Assembly: GCA_027475525.1 (NCBI GenBank)
Contig: JAMWFC010000060.1
Location: 744,001-808,000 of the forward strand
DNA: 64,000 bases
Reading direction: 5' to 3'
DNA from: Macrolepiota albuminosa
Lineage: Eukaryota > Basidiomycota > Agaricomycetes > Agaricales > Agaricaceae
Shown here: positions 46,153 to 58,080 of the stretch, piece by piece
Layout: each line of letters begins with the position of its first letter
Position numbering within the stretch: the first letter of the stretch is position 1
Program-made: the position numbers and the translations under genes
The notes under the pieces: model-generated
Databases searched by the model: none
Told to the model about the DNA's origin: nothing
The model's input: only the letters and a program-made list of their open reading frames with translations

Positions 46153-46573
46153 TTGTGGGGAGGATGGACACCTCAAAAATTCATCAAGTTTTGATTATTC
46201 ATTGCATTCACCCATGCATCACCGCCGCAATCATGATGACTCAAAGAAGGCAAGGTGGTTCATTAGTTTAGGCGCCAAGTTTGACCTCAAAGCACAGGTC
46301 GGATCACCTATATCAAATGCTCAAAGGAGATGACTGAAGACCAAGAGCGAGCCATGCGAATGCCTTTGTAAATGTTGCGTTCCGACGTCACATATTACTT
46401 CCTCGAGATTTCTGTACGTTACTTTCCAATTCAGTCAAGGTTGAACGTTGAGGACCACCGCTTACGGTGATGGTGTATTCAAATGAACCATTCCACACAA
46501 ACAAATAGATATCAACGACGAAAATACTCATGAACTTTTTTATTAAAAGTTGTGAACAACCAATTCTATTCTA
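46153..46573. other. Intergenic, MFS gene to PP2C gene
   Basis: Promoter side of the PP2C gene and 3' flank of the MFS gene; nothing else seen. Confidence 0.5.
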
Positions 46574-48881
46574 TCATTCTTGCGTTTTGGTCTCATCCAA
46601 TAGTTCGATAGCTTTGGCACGTTGCCGCTCTTCTTCCTCCAACTTGGCAATTTCTTGAGCGTACCGAGATCTCTTGCGAATGCTTGGGCCATACCTATAA
46701 AACATGAAAGGAAAAGCACCCATCACGGTCGCGAGAATTGCGAGAATTGTGCTTGCCCACTCAAAACCAACTATATACAAATGGTGAGCGATATGTGAAC
46801 ATGCCTTGGGACCCAAACACTGACCATTGCGATAGAACTGGACACTAACAAGAGCCAAGAGTCCACAAAAACATTCTAAGGAGATTAGAGACGGTGTTAA
46901 CAGTGAAGCTCAGTATTCGTGTCAGATTGATTACCTCGAGCGAAGCTCTGTCCGGTCACTGCACTACTGGCCATCGGTCCGTAACTCTCGACGGTATAAT
47001 CACTGACCGCTAAGAAGACTGCTTCATTCAGTACAAGCCATGTCGCTCAAAAAACCAAAACATGTACCTATGTGCCCAGAAATGCCAAAAACCACTAACG
47101 CACCGAGTGACGCATACATATTAATGGGCGGGCTGCCCGTCCAAGCAAACCAGTACATTGAAACTGGAAAGAAGAAGGCCGCTAATTAATGCTTTGAATA
47201 TGAGCATTATAACATTCCAAGCACAAACACGAGTTTCTGACCTAAAAATGCCCAAAGCAGTTTATTCTCTGGTACAATCTTTCCCTGTTTCTTCTCTTGC
47301 CAAATCGTCGCTTTGAGTTGAAAATGGAATAGGGGTATTGCGAGTGTGAATCCGACAAGGAGTGCGAAATTCGTCAACTCAACCTGCGGGTCCTGAAGGC
47401 CATACTGAGCATAAATAAGGGGTATCGCTTCCACGGCAAGATACTGGACACCAGTATGTCAACGACATGTCCGGTAGTCAAAATAAGTTAAACAAACAAT
47501 TATCCCATAATTCAAGCCATCATAGAGTGCAAAACAATAGACAATGGGCTCCGTAAAGAGCATAACTGATTACGAATAAAAAGAGCATTTCTCAGTAATA
47601 GTGATGATAACGTACCAGCAGGTCGAAAGAGAGTCTCCGTCAAAATCTGCTTGAATGGGCGGCGTCTCAGACCCTCGTCAATCGCCCATGCTTCGGTATG
47701 CCCGGCCTTACGGACGCGTTCAGCCCTGGCAACAAGGATGGCACTACGGCGTGTCTCTGGAACCAGGATGACAAATGGAATCAAAAGAACAGCGCCGACG
47801 ATGCCCCAAACTCCATATACCCAACGCCAACCGAATGCATGATTGATATATGCGCCGCTGTGGCCGAGATCAGATAGGATGTAAAAGGTTGAAACGGCAG
47901 ATAATGTTACATACATCATAGGTCCCCTACGAAAACCATGTTAACGAATGCATTTTATAGTAAAACACCAAAACCTACAATACAAGAATTTCGGCTGAGT
48001 AGGCCCAGATATTCATAGCCCATAATCTGGATCATTAACCAGATGCACACAGCACTGCAAATTTGAACGACTCACCCTTGAACGTCATCCCCCTTCCATA
48101 GATCAGGAATGTTACCAACAGAGTTGAAAATAGTCGCCCCAAGGATCCCACAGAATAAACTTCCAAATGACGAATTGTTTTAGTTTATCATATATATGCG
48201 GTAAAATATGTAAAGACGCACCGACAGACTACAATGGTTTCGAGGTTGCGAGCGAGGGCACACGGTATCTGCAATAGATCTATATGTGAAAGTGATGGCT
48301 TGGATACGAGATTCAAATCAATAAAAAGTTTACTCGCAGACGATGCAAAGGCAGAACACGTTGACTTTTTTTCGGCCAAAATCCTGAAAGTCAGGATAAG
48401 AAATTATCTGCTTCTACATATTTTGACTTTACCTCCGCTAATGGGGTAAATACAACGGGACCAATGCCCATGCCAAAGACGAAGATTGCGACGGGTAGCC
48501 GGCTTTCAATTGAAGATGCGTTGAACTCCTTCTGCATTTCTTGTGCAATGGCGGCAGAAGAGCTAGAACAACAGCTAATCCATATCGTGTGAATGCAACT
48601 GCAGTCGCAATGAAGGGTCATGAAGGGTTTCAGCTAACTGATCGCAAATTCCACTCACACGAGGAGGAGAATCATCACCTTCCTCCACAGTGGAAAATTA
48701 AACGGGTTCTCTGGATCAAGAGGCTAAAACGACAATGAGCAGAGCACAGCGTGCAGTGGTGATCCTGACTGACACTCCAATGTACTAGGTTGGAATCAAT
48801 GTGCACAAGAGCTACCCCGTCCGAATTCAAGTCTGTCATGTTGGTATCGTCTCGAATGTTGATTGCGCTCGAAGTTGACAT
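46574..48881 (-). CDS. MFS transporter, DHA1 (drug/polyamine:H+ antiporter) type
   Basis: Twelve-helix major facilitator. A hydrophilic N-terminus (MSTSSAINIRDDTNMTDLN) leads to DPENPFNFPLWRKVMILLLV, the entry to TM1 seen in fungal DHA1 proteins. Other markers are PVAIFVFGMGIGPVVFTPLAEV, HAFGWRWVYGVWGIVGAVLL and the central loop VPETRRSAILVARAERVRK. Then come PLIYAQYGLQDPQVELTNFA, MYWFAWTGSPPINMYASLGA and VSDYTVESYGPMASSAVTGQ. The last helix NVGFEWASTILAILATVMGA is followed by PFMFYRYGPSIRKRSRYAQE. The gene is split by many short introns. In this family such proteins export drugs, toxins or polyamines; the substrate here is unknown. Confidence 0.88.
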
Positions 48882-49386
48882 AATAGACAGAATAGACAAA
48901 GTTGTAGTTCAGGTGGTATATTGACTGAGACCGTAACTAATAAGAAAAACACGAGGAATGGAGCTGACTGATTATGGCGTCATGAGCACCCACCGATCAT
49001 ATGCATTGCGGTTACTGCGGCTGACATGAGACATCTAAATCATTCACTCGATATATAGATTGAAGTACTTAAGCGAGGTAACTAGAATCCGGAAAGTGCT
49101 GCATCTCTGTATTCAAGGAAAACAAGTTCAACTGAAGCTTAAACTTGCCGATTCATCCATTGTTTTGAACATCTGATGCATATGCAGATCAATCAATCAA
49201 GCCTCAAGCTTCGATGGATGGTCGCGAGAAATAACTATGCACGTACCATGTAAGTAAGCAAACGAGAAGGTCATAAGTAGAAAGTTCACAAAGTGAGAAA
49301 TGAGTATTCATGATTTAGATAACATTCGCAGGTGTGTATCTAGTGTCCAGGTCTTGTGATCATTGTCCATGTTATTGTAATGCATT
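48882..49386. other. Intergenic, tetraspanin to MFS
   Basis: Promoter region of the MFS gene and 3' flank of the tetraspanin gene. No other feature seen. Confidence 0.5.
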
Positions 49387-50690
49387 CTATATCGCTGTTT
49401 CAGGCATGCGACTACCTATGGAATCGTATTTGCTGTGGTTGATGGAGGCTTGTTGAGATTGTAGGGGTGAGTAGGGCATCGTGGGCATCGAGTCGAGCTG
49501 AAGATTTGATCGTGAACGAGCAATAATCTCTGTAGCCACGTCCGATCCGTATTGTTCCGCTAGTTGGCTATGGAAAATGAGATTTGTTCAGAGTCGGGCA
49601 CTAGTTAGGCGATGCGACCACTCACTTGGCATAGTTATCCATGATAACGGCCATACTGTTCAGGCTCAATCGATAGGCTTTGGGCATCATACCTTTGCCA
49701 AACCTATATGTAACGTGGTTGGAGCAAAGCAAGCCAGTAATCATGATAAAAAGTTGCAAGGGGACTAGGGAAAAGACGGTGGTATACCATGTCGAGAGGA
49801 TCTTGCGTTCGTACTGAAGGTAAGGAAGCTTGCATCCTGGAAGGACGCTCCGTGCATAACAAGTTTGACTGACGGTTGCCTCAACGAACGGGCTATAGTA
49901 ACCGCAGCATCCCAATTGATTCTGGATGCGGAGTCGACCAGATGCGCCGAGGTCTCTTGACCATTGCGCATTTATTTTGCCCTCGAGGTTGAATGTGTGT
50001 CTTTTAAACGTCGTATAACCAGGTATGACCAGAAAGATGAAGACGATCCACAAGGTAAAAGTATAGACGGCCAAGAATGCACGATTGTTTAGTAATATTC
50101 CAGCCCACCCTATCAAGGATGTGAAGATGGCCAAACAGGCAGCAAGCGTGGATATGATAAGTTCGGGACGGTTTGCAACTCTGATTATGTCGGCATGGAC
50201 CCATATATTAAACCAAGTCAAGAGGCACATCACCAAACCAATGATCGAGTACACCGACAACTGCGGGCGACAATTAGGGGGCAGTGAGGGGCAACCAAGT
50301 GCTGGTTCAACAACTCACCAATGTATTGGAAGCGAAGAGGAACCATTTGAACTTGTTCCACCGCAATTTTTTATTTCCATGCCGAGCGCCAAAAAAGTCG
50401 CCAGACACACCATCATAGTCTTCATCATTTTCACCAGGCATTCTGGCTTCCCCGCTTTTAAATGCCTCCACTCCTCCACCACGCTTTGGCATACCCGGGG
50501 TACCATCCTTCCCCTTTCTTTTCCTGGGCCCAGGTGACAGTAGCGTGTTGGAAAACTTGTGTGGAAGATAGTTTATCGTAAGAGAGACACCACTGCTGTC
50601 CATTGCGGGGTTTTTCCCAGGTGGAAAAGTTAGCGACGTGTGAGATCCTGAAGGGGCAAACGGGGGAGTAGGGTCGAGTTGGTTGGCCAT
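49387..50690 (-). CDS. Tetraspanin (fungal TSP2-like)
   Basis: Four-helix membrane scaffold protein. The start at 50690 (MANQLDPTPPFAPSGSH) opens a cytosolic N-terminal extension of ~120 residues, ending NKKLRWNKFKWFLFASNTL at TM1. TM2 (ELIISTLAACLAIFTSLIGW) and TM3 (AVYTFTLWIVFIFLVIPGY) follow. The large extracellular loop has the CCG motif GCCGYYSPF and two further Cys. TM4 is VFSLVPLQLFIMITGLL. A last exon, joined through a GTGAGT..CATAG intron, gives QLAEQYGSDVATEIIARSR and ends MPETAI. Basidiomycete TSP2 proteins have this long N-terminus; in Cryptococcus TSP2 is tied to stress response and mating, which is only a parallel here. An upstream ATG at 50711 is an alternative start. Confidence 0.88.
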
Positions 50691-51372
50691 TGTGGGATGT
50701 GCTAGCATAGGACGGGTAGAGGCTGCTTGAGAAATTGTTGAATTGGCTAAAGACGACCTCCTAGACCGGCTTAAGGCTGCATGAGGTTTGGGCAAGAAAA
50801 AAAAAAACAAAAGACGCCTCACGGACTGTCCATTGCAGGCGTGACGGGGTGAATGAACGAGTGAGGTAACCGGATCAGAAAGCTTATCAATATTCTACTC
50901 GAATTACCCCACCCAAATTCGTATCAATTGATGGGACATTCGATCGAGCAACTTTTAGCCAAACCTATTTTTCCTCCTTCAGTAATCGACCAATCTATTG
51001 CCGCTTGGAAGCTGTAAACTTTTTTTAACAGACGATCCCGCGGTACGGCGCGTGCCTTGGGCGCCCCAACTCAGTATTTGAATAAGAGCTAACTCACTAC
51101 CTCACGAGTCAATGTCGAGCCTTTTGCAAAAGGCTCACTTGCCATTCGTAAATTCGAACCTCTAACTTCTGCTTGGAATAGTATTTCTCATGGCTCAAAC
51201 TAGTGCTCGACTCAATGCTCTGCGATCCTTGATTACCTTATGTTACGGTAGTTCTGAAACATATCATGGGTCAACGGATCTCCGTTACGCCACCAGCCGT
51301 ATTTATTATACTTGCGGGTGTCGATCCAGCACCGGTCATTACAAAGTGCCGCTGTATACAACCAGAGGTCTC
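50691..51372. other. Divergent intergenic region, tetraspanin to O-methyltransferase
   Basis: Upstream of both genes. A frame from 51190 continues into the methyltransferase, but its extra residues look non-conserved and lie upstream of the TATA box, so I do not count it. A TTCGAAC-like B-box at ~51150 gives no tRNA fold. Confidence 0.45.
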
Positions 51373-51380
51373 TATATATA
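51373..51380 (+). promoter_or_regulatory. TATA box of O-methyltransferase
   Basis: TATATATA 41-48 bases upstream of the ATG at 51421; it supports that start over the in-frame ATG at 51190. Confidence 0.6.
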
Positions 51381-51420
51381 CCTAACAGCTGGACAGGACC
51401 GTATTGACAGGACTCTACTC

Positions 51421-53351
51421 ATGGCGACCACGATCCTGGAGCTCTCTCAGCTTATATCGAATTCAATCACTGAGCTCGTCACAACTTGTAGTGCCCAAGG
51501 CCTGCGTATCCCAAACCTTAATGAGCCATACACTCCGGAGTCTGAGGCGTTTAGGACAAACCAAGTGGTCGCTAGAGCAGCAAATATAGCTGCGGCCGCT
51601 GCTTTTCAGCTCGCGGCATGCCTTCTTCCTCCTCAGGAATCGATACTACAAGTGACCTCAGGTGTACGTACGACTATGGTCATTCTTGAAGTAACCAATA
51701 GTTTTGCTTGAGAACAGCATCTTCGTTCAGCTGCTCTTAGGGTGTCGATCGAGTCGCATGTCGCGGAGATATTGTGGGATGCTGGAGATAAAGTGCTTAA
51801 TTTTTTTGTTCAGCATTGCACTGACTGACAGTGACGTACCTTGAACCAAAGGGAATGCACACCAGTGAGATAGCGAAGAAGACTGGTATCGACGGACAGA
51901 AGCTAGGTAGGCCGATAATCGGTTCAACGTCAAAACACTGACACCTAAGTATGTCTTTCTTAGGTCGGCTTCTCCGCCTGCTAGCTAACAGGCACATCTA
52001 CCGCGAAGTCGGTCCGGACGTGTTTGCGCATAACAGAATTTCAGGTGTTTTGAGCACGGGTAAATCCATTGAGGAAATATTGAAAGAGTACGTGTCACCA
52101 AAACAATTACCATCTTACGAGACCTTAATTTTGTCCAATAGCCCGATGGCTAAACATGACAATACTGATGGGATCTGTGCCTTCAATGAACTTTTGTAAA
52201 CTTGCTTTTGAAAGTTACTCAGCCATGACTGATAATCTTTTAGAATCGCCGATGCCCATAAGGCTTCAAGTTATCTCATGGAGAACATGCTCGACCCCGA
52301 GACGTCGCATTCTGACGCACCTGAGCACTCGCCACTCCAGCGAGCCCTTAGGTTTGACACTAATCTATGGGACTTCCAGTCACGGCCTGAAAATGCCTAC
52401 CGTCTGCGTCGGTTCGGAATTGCAATGAAAGGGGCGACTGTGATGCAGCTGCCAAATTTACTACTTGAACGTAAGATGTTTTTCACAAAGAAGAATATGC
52501 TATATATTAATTCACGACTGTCATCGTTTTTTGTAGTGTTTGACTGGTCTGCTCTACCGGAAGACGCGCTGGTAGTGGACATTGGCGGGGGGATAGGAAG
52601 CTCAGCAAGGACCGTTCTGAATGCCCATCCAAAGCTAAAATTTGTCGTTCAAGATATGCAGAAAGTTGTAGATGACGGGACCAGAGTAAGACGCGTTGTC
52701 CAAATCAACTCTTTCGGTGCGACTAATTTCCTATCCATCTTGCTCTCACAAGTACTGGAGAGAGGTCGACCCAAAAAAACTCCAGGATGGAAGAATCACT
52801 TTCCAAGGTACGGTATTATTCCACGCGATTGCCAGTAGCCGACACTCACATGCGTATAGCCCACGACTTCTTTGGCCCTCAATCTATAACCAACGCTTCC
52901 GTGTTTTTACTCAAAAACATTCTCCATGATTGGTCCAGCGCCAATTGTATCAAGATCCTAACCCACTTGCGAGGCGCCGCGACCCCAGAGACTAAACTAC
53001 TGATCCTCGATTGCGTCATGACCACTCTAGGGGTTGATACGTCCATAGACACCATTTCCAACTCTCAGGGATTGAACCCGCCATCTGTACTTTCAACTGG
53101 TTTCACGACAGTCAATGATATGGCGTGGGTATTGGATGGGACGGTAAGTCTTTATCATCCCGGCGATCCGTCTACGATGGGACATTGTCGCTAAGCCTAA
53201 ATTGATCGGTTCATAGATGATGGTCAAGCATAACACTCAGGAGCATACTCTGCTCCAATTCAACAACTTGCTGAAAACTGCAGGCTGGGAGATCACTCGC
53301 GTCGTGTTGAGTGGTAGTGCCATCGACAGTGTACAAGCCAAACCCATGTAG
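51421..53351 (+). CDS. SAM-dependent O-methyltransferase (COMT-like)
   Basis: Class I methyltransferase that O-methylates a small, probably phenolic or polyketide, acceptor. The start MATTILELSQLISNSITELV leads to a helical dimerisation region and a winged-helix part (HTSEIAKKTGIDGQKLGRLL, RLLANRHIYREVGPDVFAHN). Then come SSYLMENMLDPE and the SAM-binding motif VVDIGGGIGSSARTVLNAHP. The catalytic region holds FLLKNILHDW with the active-site His, and KLLILD. It ends in the dimer-swap tail MAWVLDGT..LLQFNNLLKTAGWEITRVVL. About eight introns; all joins I checked stay in frame. The neighbours are not an obvious biosynthetic cluster. Family call strong, substrate unknown. Confidence 0.87.
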
Positions 53352-54083
53352 ACAACATCGGATTCGGTAAGTTAACAGTGGAATCAGCTTCGCTGGTGCC
53401 AGAACAACGTCGAGCTCATTTTCTGCTCTTGTCCAAATTCTCTTGTGTACATTACTCATCAATTAGCTGTAACACTCACTCTACCAAAGTGCCCTTGCTC
53501 TCTTTGACTTCGTCTTGTGTAAGGAGAGCGTAGATGTTTTCGCTTACTGTACATTATATACAAATGATTTGTTTTATTTGAGATGAATTTAATTGAAATG
53601 GGCAAGAACCCCAATAGAATTCTTCGGCCCCCCTCGCACATATGTGATTAATGGGTTAACCGATCCCTTTCATTGTCACTTAGGAGTGTCACGACATCAT
53701 ATTCATCGGCGTAAAGGCGACTACCGGAGGTGAGGAGCGTTTTCGGAGGCCTCTGCGTGCCAAGAAGTCCTCCGATCGTCACATCACCTCTCTCCCCTTT
53801 TTTCGGCCGGATGCCGTTCTCGGCACGTTTGCCAGGGTCTGGCGGTTTCCGTGTCGCGAGCAGTAAGGCTCACGGTCTCAGACATTCTGGGTGGCCTTCT
53901 CAGTCGTCCTTCTCCTTCCCCTTTGGCTGCCCAGGTGAGCGCATAGTCGCTCTCTCACGTTGCAAATATCTTGTCTCACCGCGAGTCCTGTCGTTATACA
54001 GTTCTCGCATATCGCTTCTTGTATTTTATAATTCTTTTCATTTTTACTTCTCGTTACTGGTGAGACATATCCCATGGCCCCAT
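53352..54083. other. Gene-free region downstream of the methyltransferase
   Basis: 53352-53650 is 3' flank. 53690-54080 has balanced GC content with pyrimidine-rich runs and retained CpG, unlike the later decayed block; it may be a fragment of a mobile element, but no protein motif supports this. Confidence 0.4.
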
Positions 54084-54619
54084 GGTGAGCACTGCTCACC
54101 TCTCACTTAGCTATTTCGGTGCATAAAACTTCGTTTTTATTTTCATCACCGAAATATCTAAAAAGTAAGCTCGCGATGGGAAGGTCGCGGCAGCCCCCCG
54201 CTCACAGTTTTTACTTCTAGTCGTTTTAGTCTATTAGTCCCCTTTTAATCGACCCTCCTCATCCTTTTTATGTTATAGATATTTCATATGTAATTAGCCA
54301 GCTCTTACTTCGCCTTAGGCCTCATCAATACACATGGGTCACACGAATGTGTGACCCGTTCAGCGCTACTGTTTTCCTTATTCTTCGTTCAACTGCAGAG
54401 GGACTAACTTAAATACCCCGATCACGGAGACGTGACAGTCTGAGCTGCTGATCCAATAAGATTTGCTCACCAATTACTTAACGACTGATAGCGTGAGTCT
54501 CAAGAAAGACTCATGCAGAGAAGGCACTGTTTGAAGGCAAGGGGCTAAGATAGCCATATAAGGCATTGCTTGACTAAAGTCCAACTGCCTTCACGGCTTC
54601 GAAAGAAATTCTTCGAAGC
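54084..54619. repeat. Cluster of five short perfect hairpins
   Basis: Five unrelated perfect inverted repeats in 536 bp: GGTGAGC/GCTCACC at 54084-54100 (3-nt loop); ATTTCGGTG/CACCGAAAT at 54113-54121 and 54147-54155; GGGTCACAC/GTGTGACCC at 54336-54357 (4-nt loop); TGAGTCT/AGACTCA at 54494-54513; GCTTCGAA/TTCGAAGC at 54596-54603 and 54612-54619. No coding frame. Could be a structured RNA or part of a mobile element. Confidence 0.55.
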
Positions 54620-57436
54620 AGAAATTCCAGTGTTGCCCCTATCTGCGGGCCTGTCAAGGTTTCAGAATTAGCTGCTTTAGTGGTCTCTATGGTTGGTTGG
54701 CTATCGGCGCACTCCACGCACAAACAGCCAGGTACGTTCTACGCAAACATTTGTCGCATACTACAGTGTAAAAAGCTAAAAAATAGGCATGTCTGCAGAG
54801 AGCCAGATTTTGATTCTGAGACTGTGCCAGCAAAATCTAGGATGGAAACCAAGTAAAATACTGCATTTCCTACATTATTGAAAATTAGGTGGGATGTTTC
54901 AATTTTTTAGCAAAATTTCAATAATTTCTAGAAGTGTATATTTCCATCAATGGCAAACAGAAGATGTTTTACAAATACGACACTTTTCCTTTTGAGAATG
55001 GCTTGCCCAAGCGCTTCTCCATCCAACGGGCTCAACTAAGTTTGCTCCTGTGATGAAAAGTGGCTCTGTCTCTGGAAGTGATTCCAATTGATTTAGTGAT
55101 GAATCCAGTGATGGATAAAACAAGACAACCAAAGTGCTTTTACTAAAGTGTTTGGATATGGCCGATACCTTAACAATCCAATGATTCTTCCAAAAGAGTT
55201 GGCAATATATTTTGATTCTTATATGTATGCTTATTGCATCTCAAATTTGTTGTCATTGAGAGCTGTAATCTTACAGAAAAGGTCTTTATGCACAACAGAC
55301 TGCATTTGTGGTAAAGAAATATAAGTCACAACATCAAATAGAGAACACAAATGAGATTCTGGCTGCTATAAAAAAGCAGAAAGAATGCATAAAATATTAA
55401 CTCACATTATACAGCACTTTAAATTGCCATAGGAGCCTGTAATACTGATTTTTTGAATTCAGAACAATAAAGAAACAATAAAATTGACCTAGACTGACAA
55501 GCAAGTATTTATAAAGACCATGAAACATGTCTATTCCACTATTTAAAGGTATTCTCTAATGATTCTATGTTGCACAATAAAAAAGTACTTGAGATAATAG
55601 CTGAGAGGTCAGAATTTGGGTTTTTACACTGTATTTATGCTACATCATCTTTCTCTAAGAATTCTGTTATTTTATTGCTATTGTGTCTCTAATGTTTCAA
55701 TTTTTTTTTGAAACCATTAATAACAAAACATCAGCAGTACATTTAACTGAATAGACTTTGGCAAATGATATGATAATATATGCTAGCTTATTCAAGTGTT
55801 GCTGTAGTAGAAAGTACATTAATTAATTGTGCAAGTGGCAAAACCATAATTTAAAACTTTGTCATAAAGTTTTCATGATGACTCATAAGTACTGCTATTA
55901 CATTTCTAGTGCAGGCCATGGTGGCACCACTGTGGTCCCCAGAGGGTTATGTAATTCTCAAGCAGGAGAGCTTAGGTTCAAACTGTGCCTGTGTAGAAAA
56001 TACTCTAGACACAACATGAGTTATTCAATGCTGCTGGGAAGCCACTGTTTGCACATGACACATTGGAAGGTTTTGTTGTTAAGGCTGTCCATGGGAATAC
56101 CAATGTGGAGATCACTGATACATGTGAATCAATGATATACTGTTACCATCATGCTCTGGTTACTTCAGAAATAGAGTAATTGCCTAGTGGGATTACAGGG
56201 AGGTGGAAAAATCAAAGATTAAAAAGAGGATCAGCTGGAAAGTACATGCTTTGAGCCAAAAACAAGTTTGATTTGAATAGAGGGAGATTGACTCACCAAT
56301 GAACTTATGATAGCAGCAAGGGTAAGCCAGGCCACTAGTACCATGAAGAGATTTGAGCAGTGACATAAGACCTTGAATGCACCTTCTGCAAGCAGGCCAT
56401 ACCACTGTTCCTCCTAGTGATACAAGTCTGTAATCAATGACTGCTGGGTCAGCCTGTATAAGGCAACTACAAACTAGTCCACATGAAGAAGCCTGAAAGG
56501 GGGTTTGGTCCAGGTGTGAGAAGTCTTGGCACATGATTAAGTAGGTCAGGACTTACCAACAATGGAAAGGTGGAAGGAAAAGCAGTATGGAGTTTGAACA
56601 AATGGGAAGGAATATGAACAGCAGACAACTAGGAATTTTGGACTGAGGGCTGTATGAACTCTGATAGAATCAAACTGTAGTAAAGTAGCTATGGAGTGTA
56701 ACTGATATTAGCTAAAAAAGAATCTGGCCAGAGTAGCCATGGGAGTGTCCATAAATTGCTGCCTTTAGTATATTGTAGAGTGGATAACATAGTCTCCTAT
56801 GTATTCCTACTTTGAAATCAAAGACCACCGCTGATGATGCCAACTGTGGTTGGGTGCGTTAAATGTTATGCAGTATAATGCTGTCTCCAGTGCCTGGCAT
56901 GCATAGTTGTGAGGAGTCCTGACAGAGTCCCAGTGTGCTTGAGTAGATGTGATAAGACAACATGCTAGATAATAGCACCTCTGACACTACCTAGCAAACT
57001 GTAAGCACCATAGTCTAGGCAAAGATATTGGAAAGAGAAAGAATAGCACAATGTAATGTGCCTGTAGGTGGCACTGTTGATGAGCCTGCATCGTGGCTGG
57101 CTACAGATAGCACCAATACCCACACCTCATATTGGCCCACTAGTACCACCAGAAGCGCCATGCTCTAGCGCTTCCAGCGCTATTTTTCTCATATTTTTAC
57201 ACTAATAACTTGCAGCTACAGACTCCAATTACTTTCAGACCACTTTTTATGGCACCACTTATTCTTCGCACCACTATTGACACCTCGCCGCACCTTGCCA
57301 CTTGCACTCCAAGGCTATACATTTACACAGACACTTGGCATCAGTCAATCTGGCATAATGCTCTTAGCCAGTGGCAGCGCTTACAGGATAGAATGATGAA
57401 GTATTTCTGTGACAGCATCATTATGGACCTTTTTAC

Positions 57437-57591
57437 TATACAATTCAATTCACCACATTTACTTACATTTTTATCAGTTCACCACCCTCTAGCGGCACTT
57501 AACCTCTTAGCGTTATACAATTCAATTCACCACATTTACTTACATTTTTATCAGTTCACCACCCTCTAGCGGCACTTAACCTCTTAGCGTT
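57437..57591. repeat. 77-bp tandem duplication (likely assembly overlap)
   Basis: Offset 77, match 78 bp, in the gene-poor block. The only example outside the first 24 kb. Confidence 0.93.
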
Positions 57592-57839
57592 GGCTAACTT
57601 TCTCTACTATAAATACTTACTTTTTGTTAGTAGTACAGGGAATCAATTTGGCAGTAAGGATCGTATCCCAACATTTTGGTCTCCATATGCAACAGACTAC
57701 CTCTTGTTGACCGTGTCAAGCAAGGGGACTCTGCTCTAGTTTTCTATATCTCTCTCTCTCTAGCACCTTGCAACTATGGCTTGGCTTTTGTGCTTAGATC
57801 TGCTAAGCAATCTCATCCTTTTATTATCACGTTCTAGGT

Positions 57840-58080
57840 GCTAACACTTAGTGCCTCTTAGCGACCCTTTTCCGCACCTCTTAGCGCCTTTCTTAGCAAC
57901 TTTCCCACGCTCTTAGCACTCCCCCTTAGCAACTTTTAGCGCCCTGTAGCCACATTTTGGAGCCATACACAAGTGCCTTCAATCACCCACTTTCCTTGCC
58001 ACCAACCTCTTGCCTACCGTGTGTTCTCTGGGACCTGTCCGGGACTCTCTCACACACTTAGCATGCCCAAAGTTATATCA
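57840..58080. repeat. Short interspersed CTTAGC motif cluster
   Basis: CTTAGC or TTTAGC followed by G, A or ATG recurs about eight times in ~240 bp with irregular spacing, and related CTCTAGCG/CTCTTAGCG copies occur back to ~57150. No function inferred. Confidence 0.45.

Noticed and set aside
51110..51180. tRNA-like stretch with GGTTCGAATT on the minus strand
   Set aside because: No complementary T-arm or acceptor stem can be formed around it, so it is not a tRNA gene.
51190..51420. Longer N-terminus for the O-methyltransferase from ATG 51190
   Set aside because: The TATA box at 51373 would lie inside it, and the family begins close to MATTILELSQLI.
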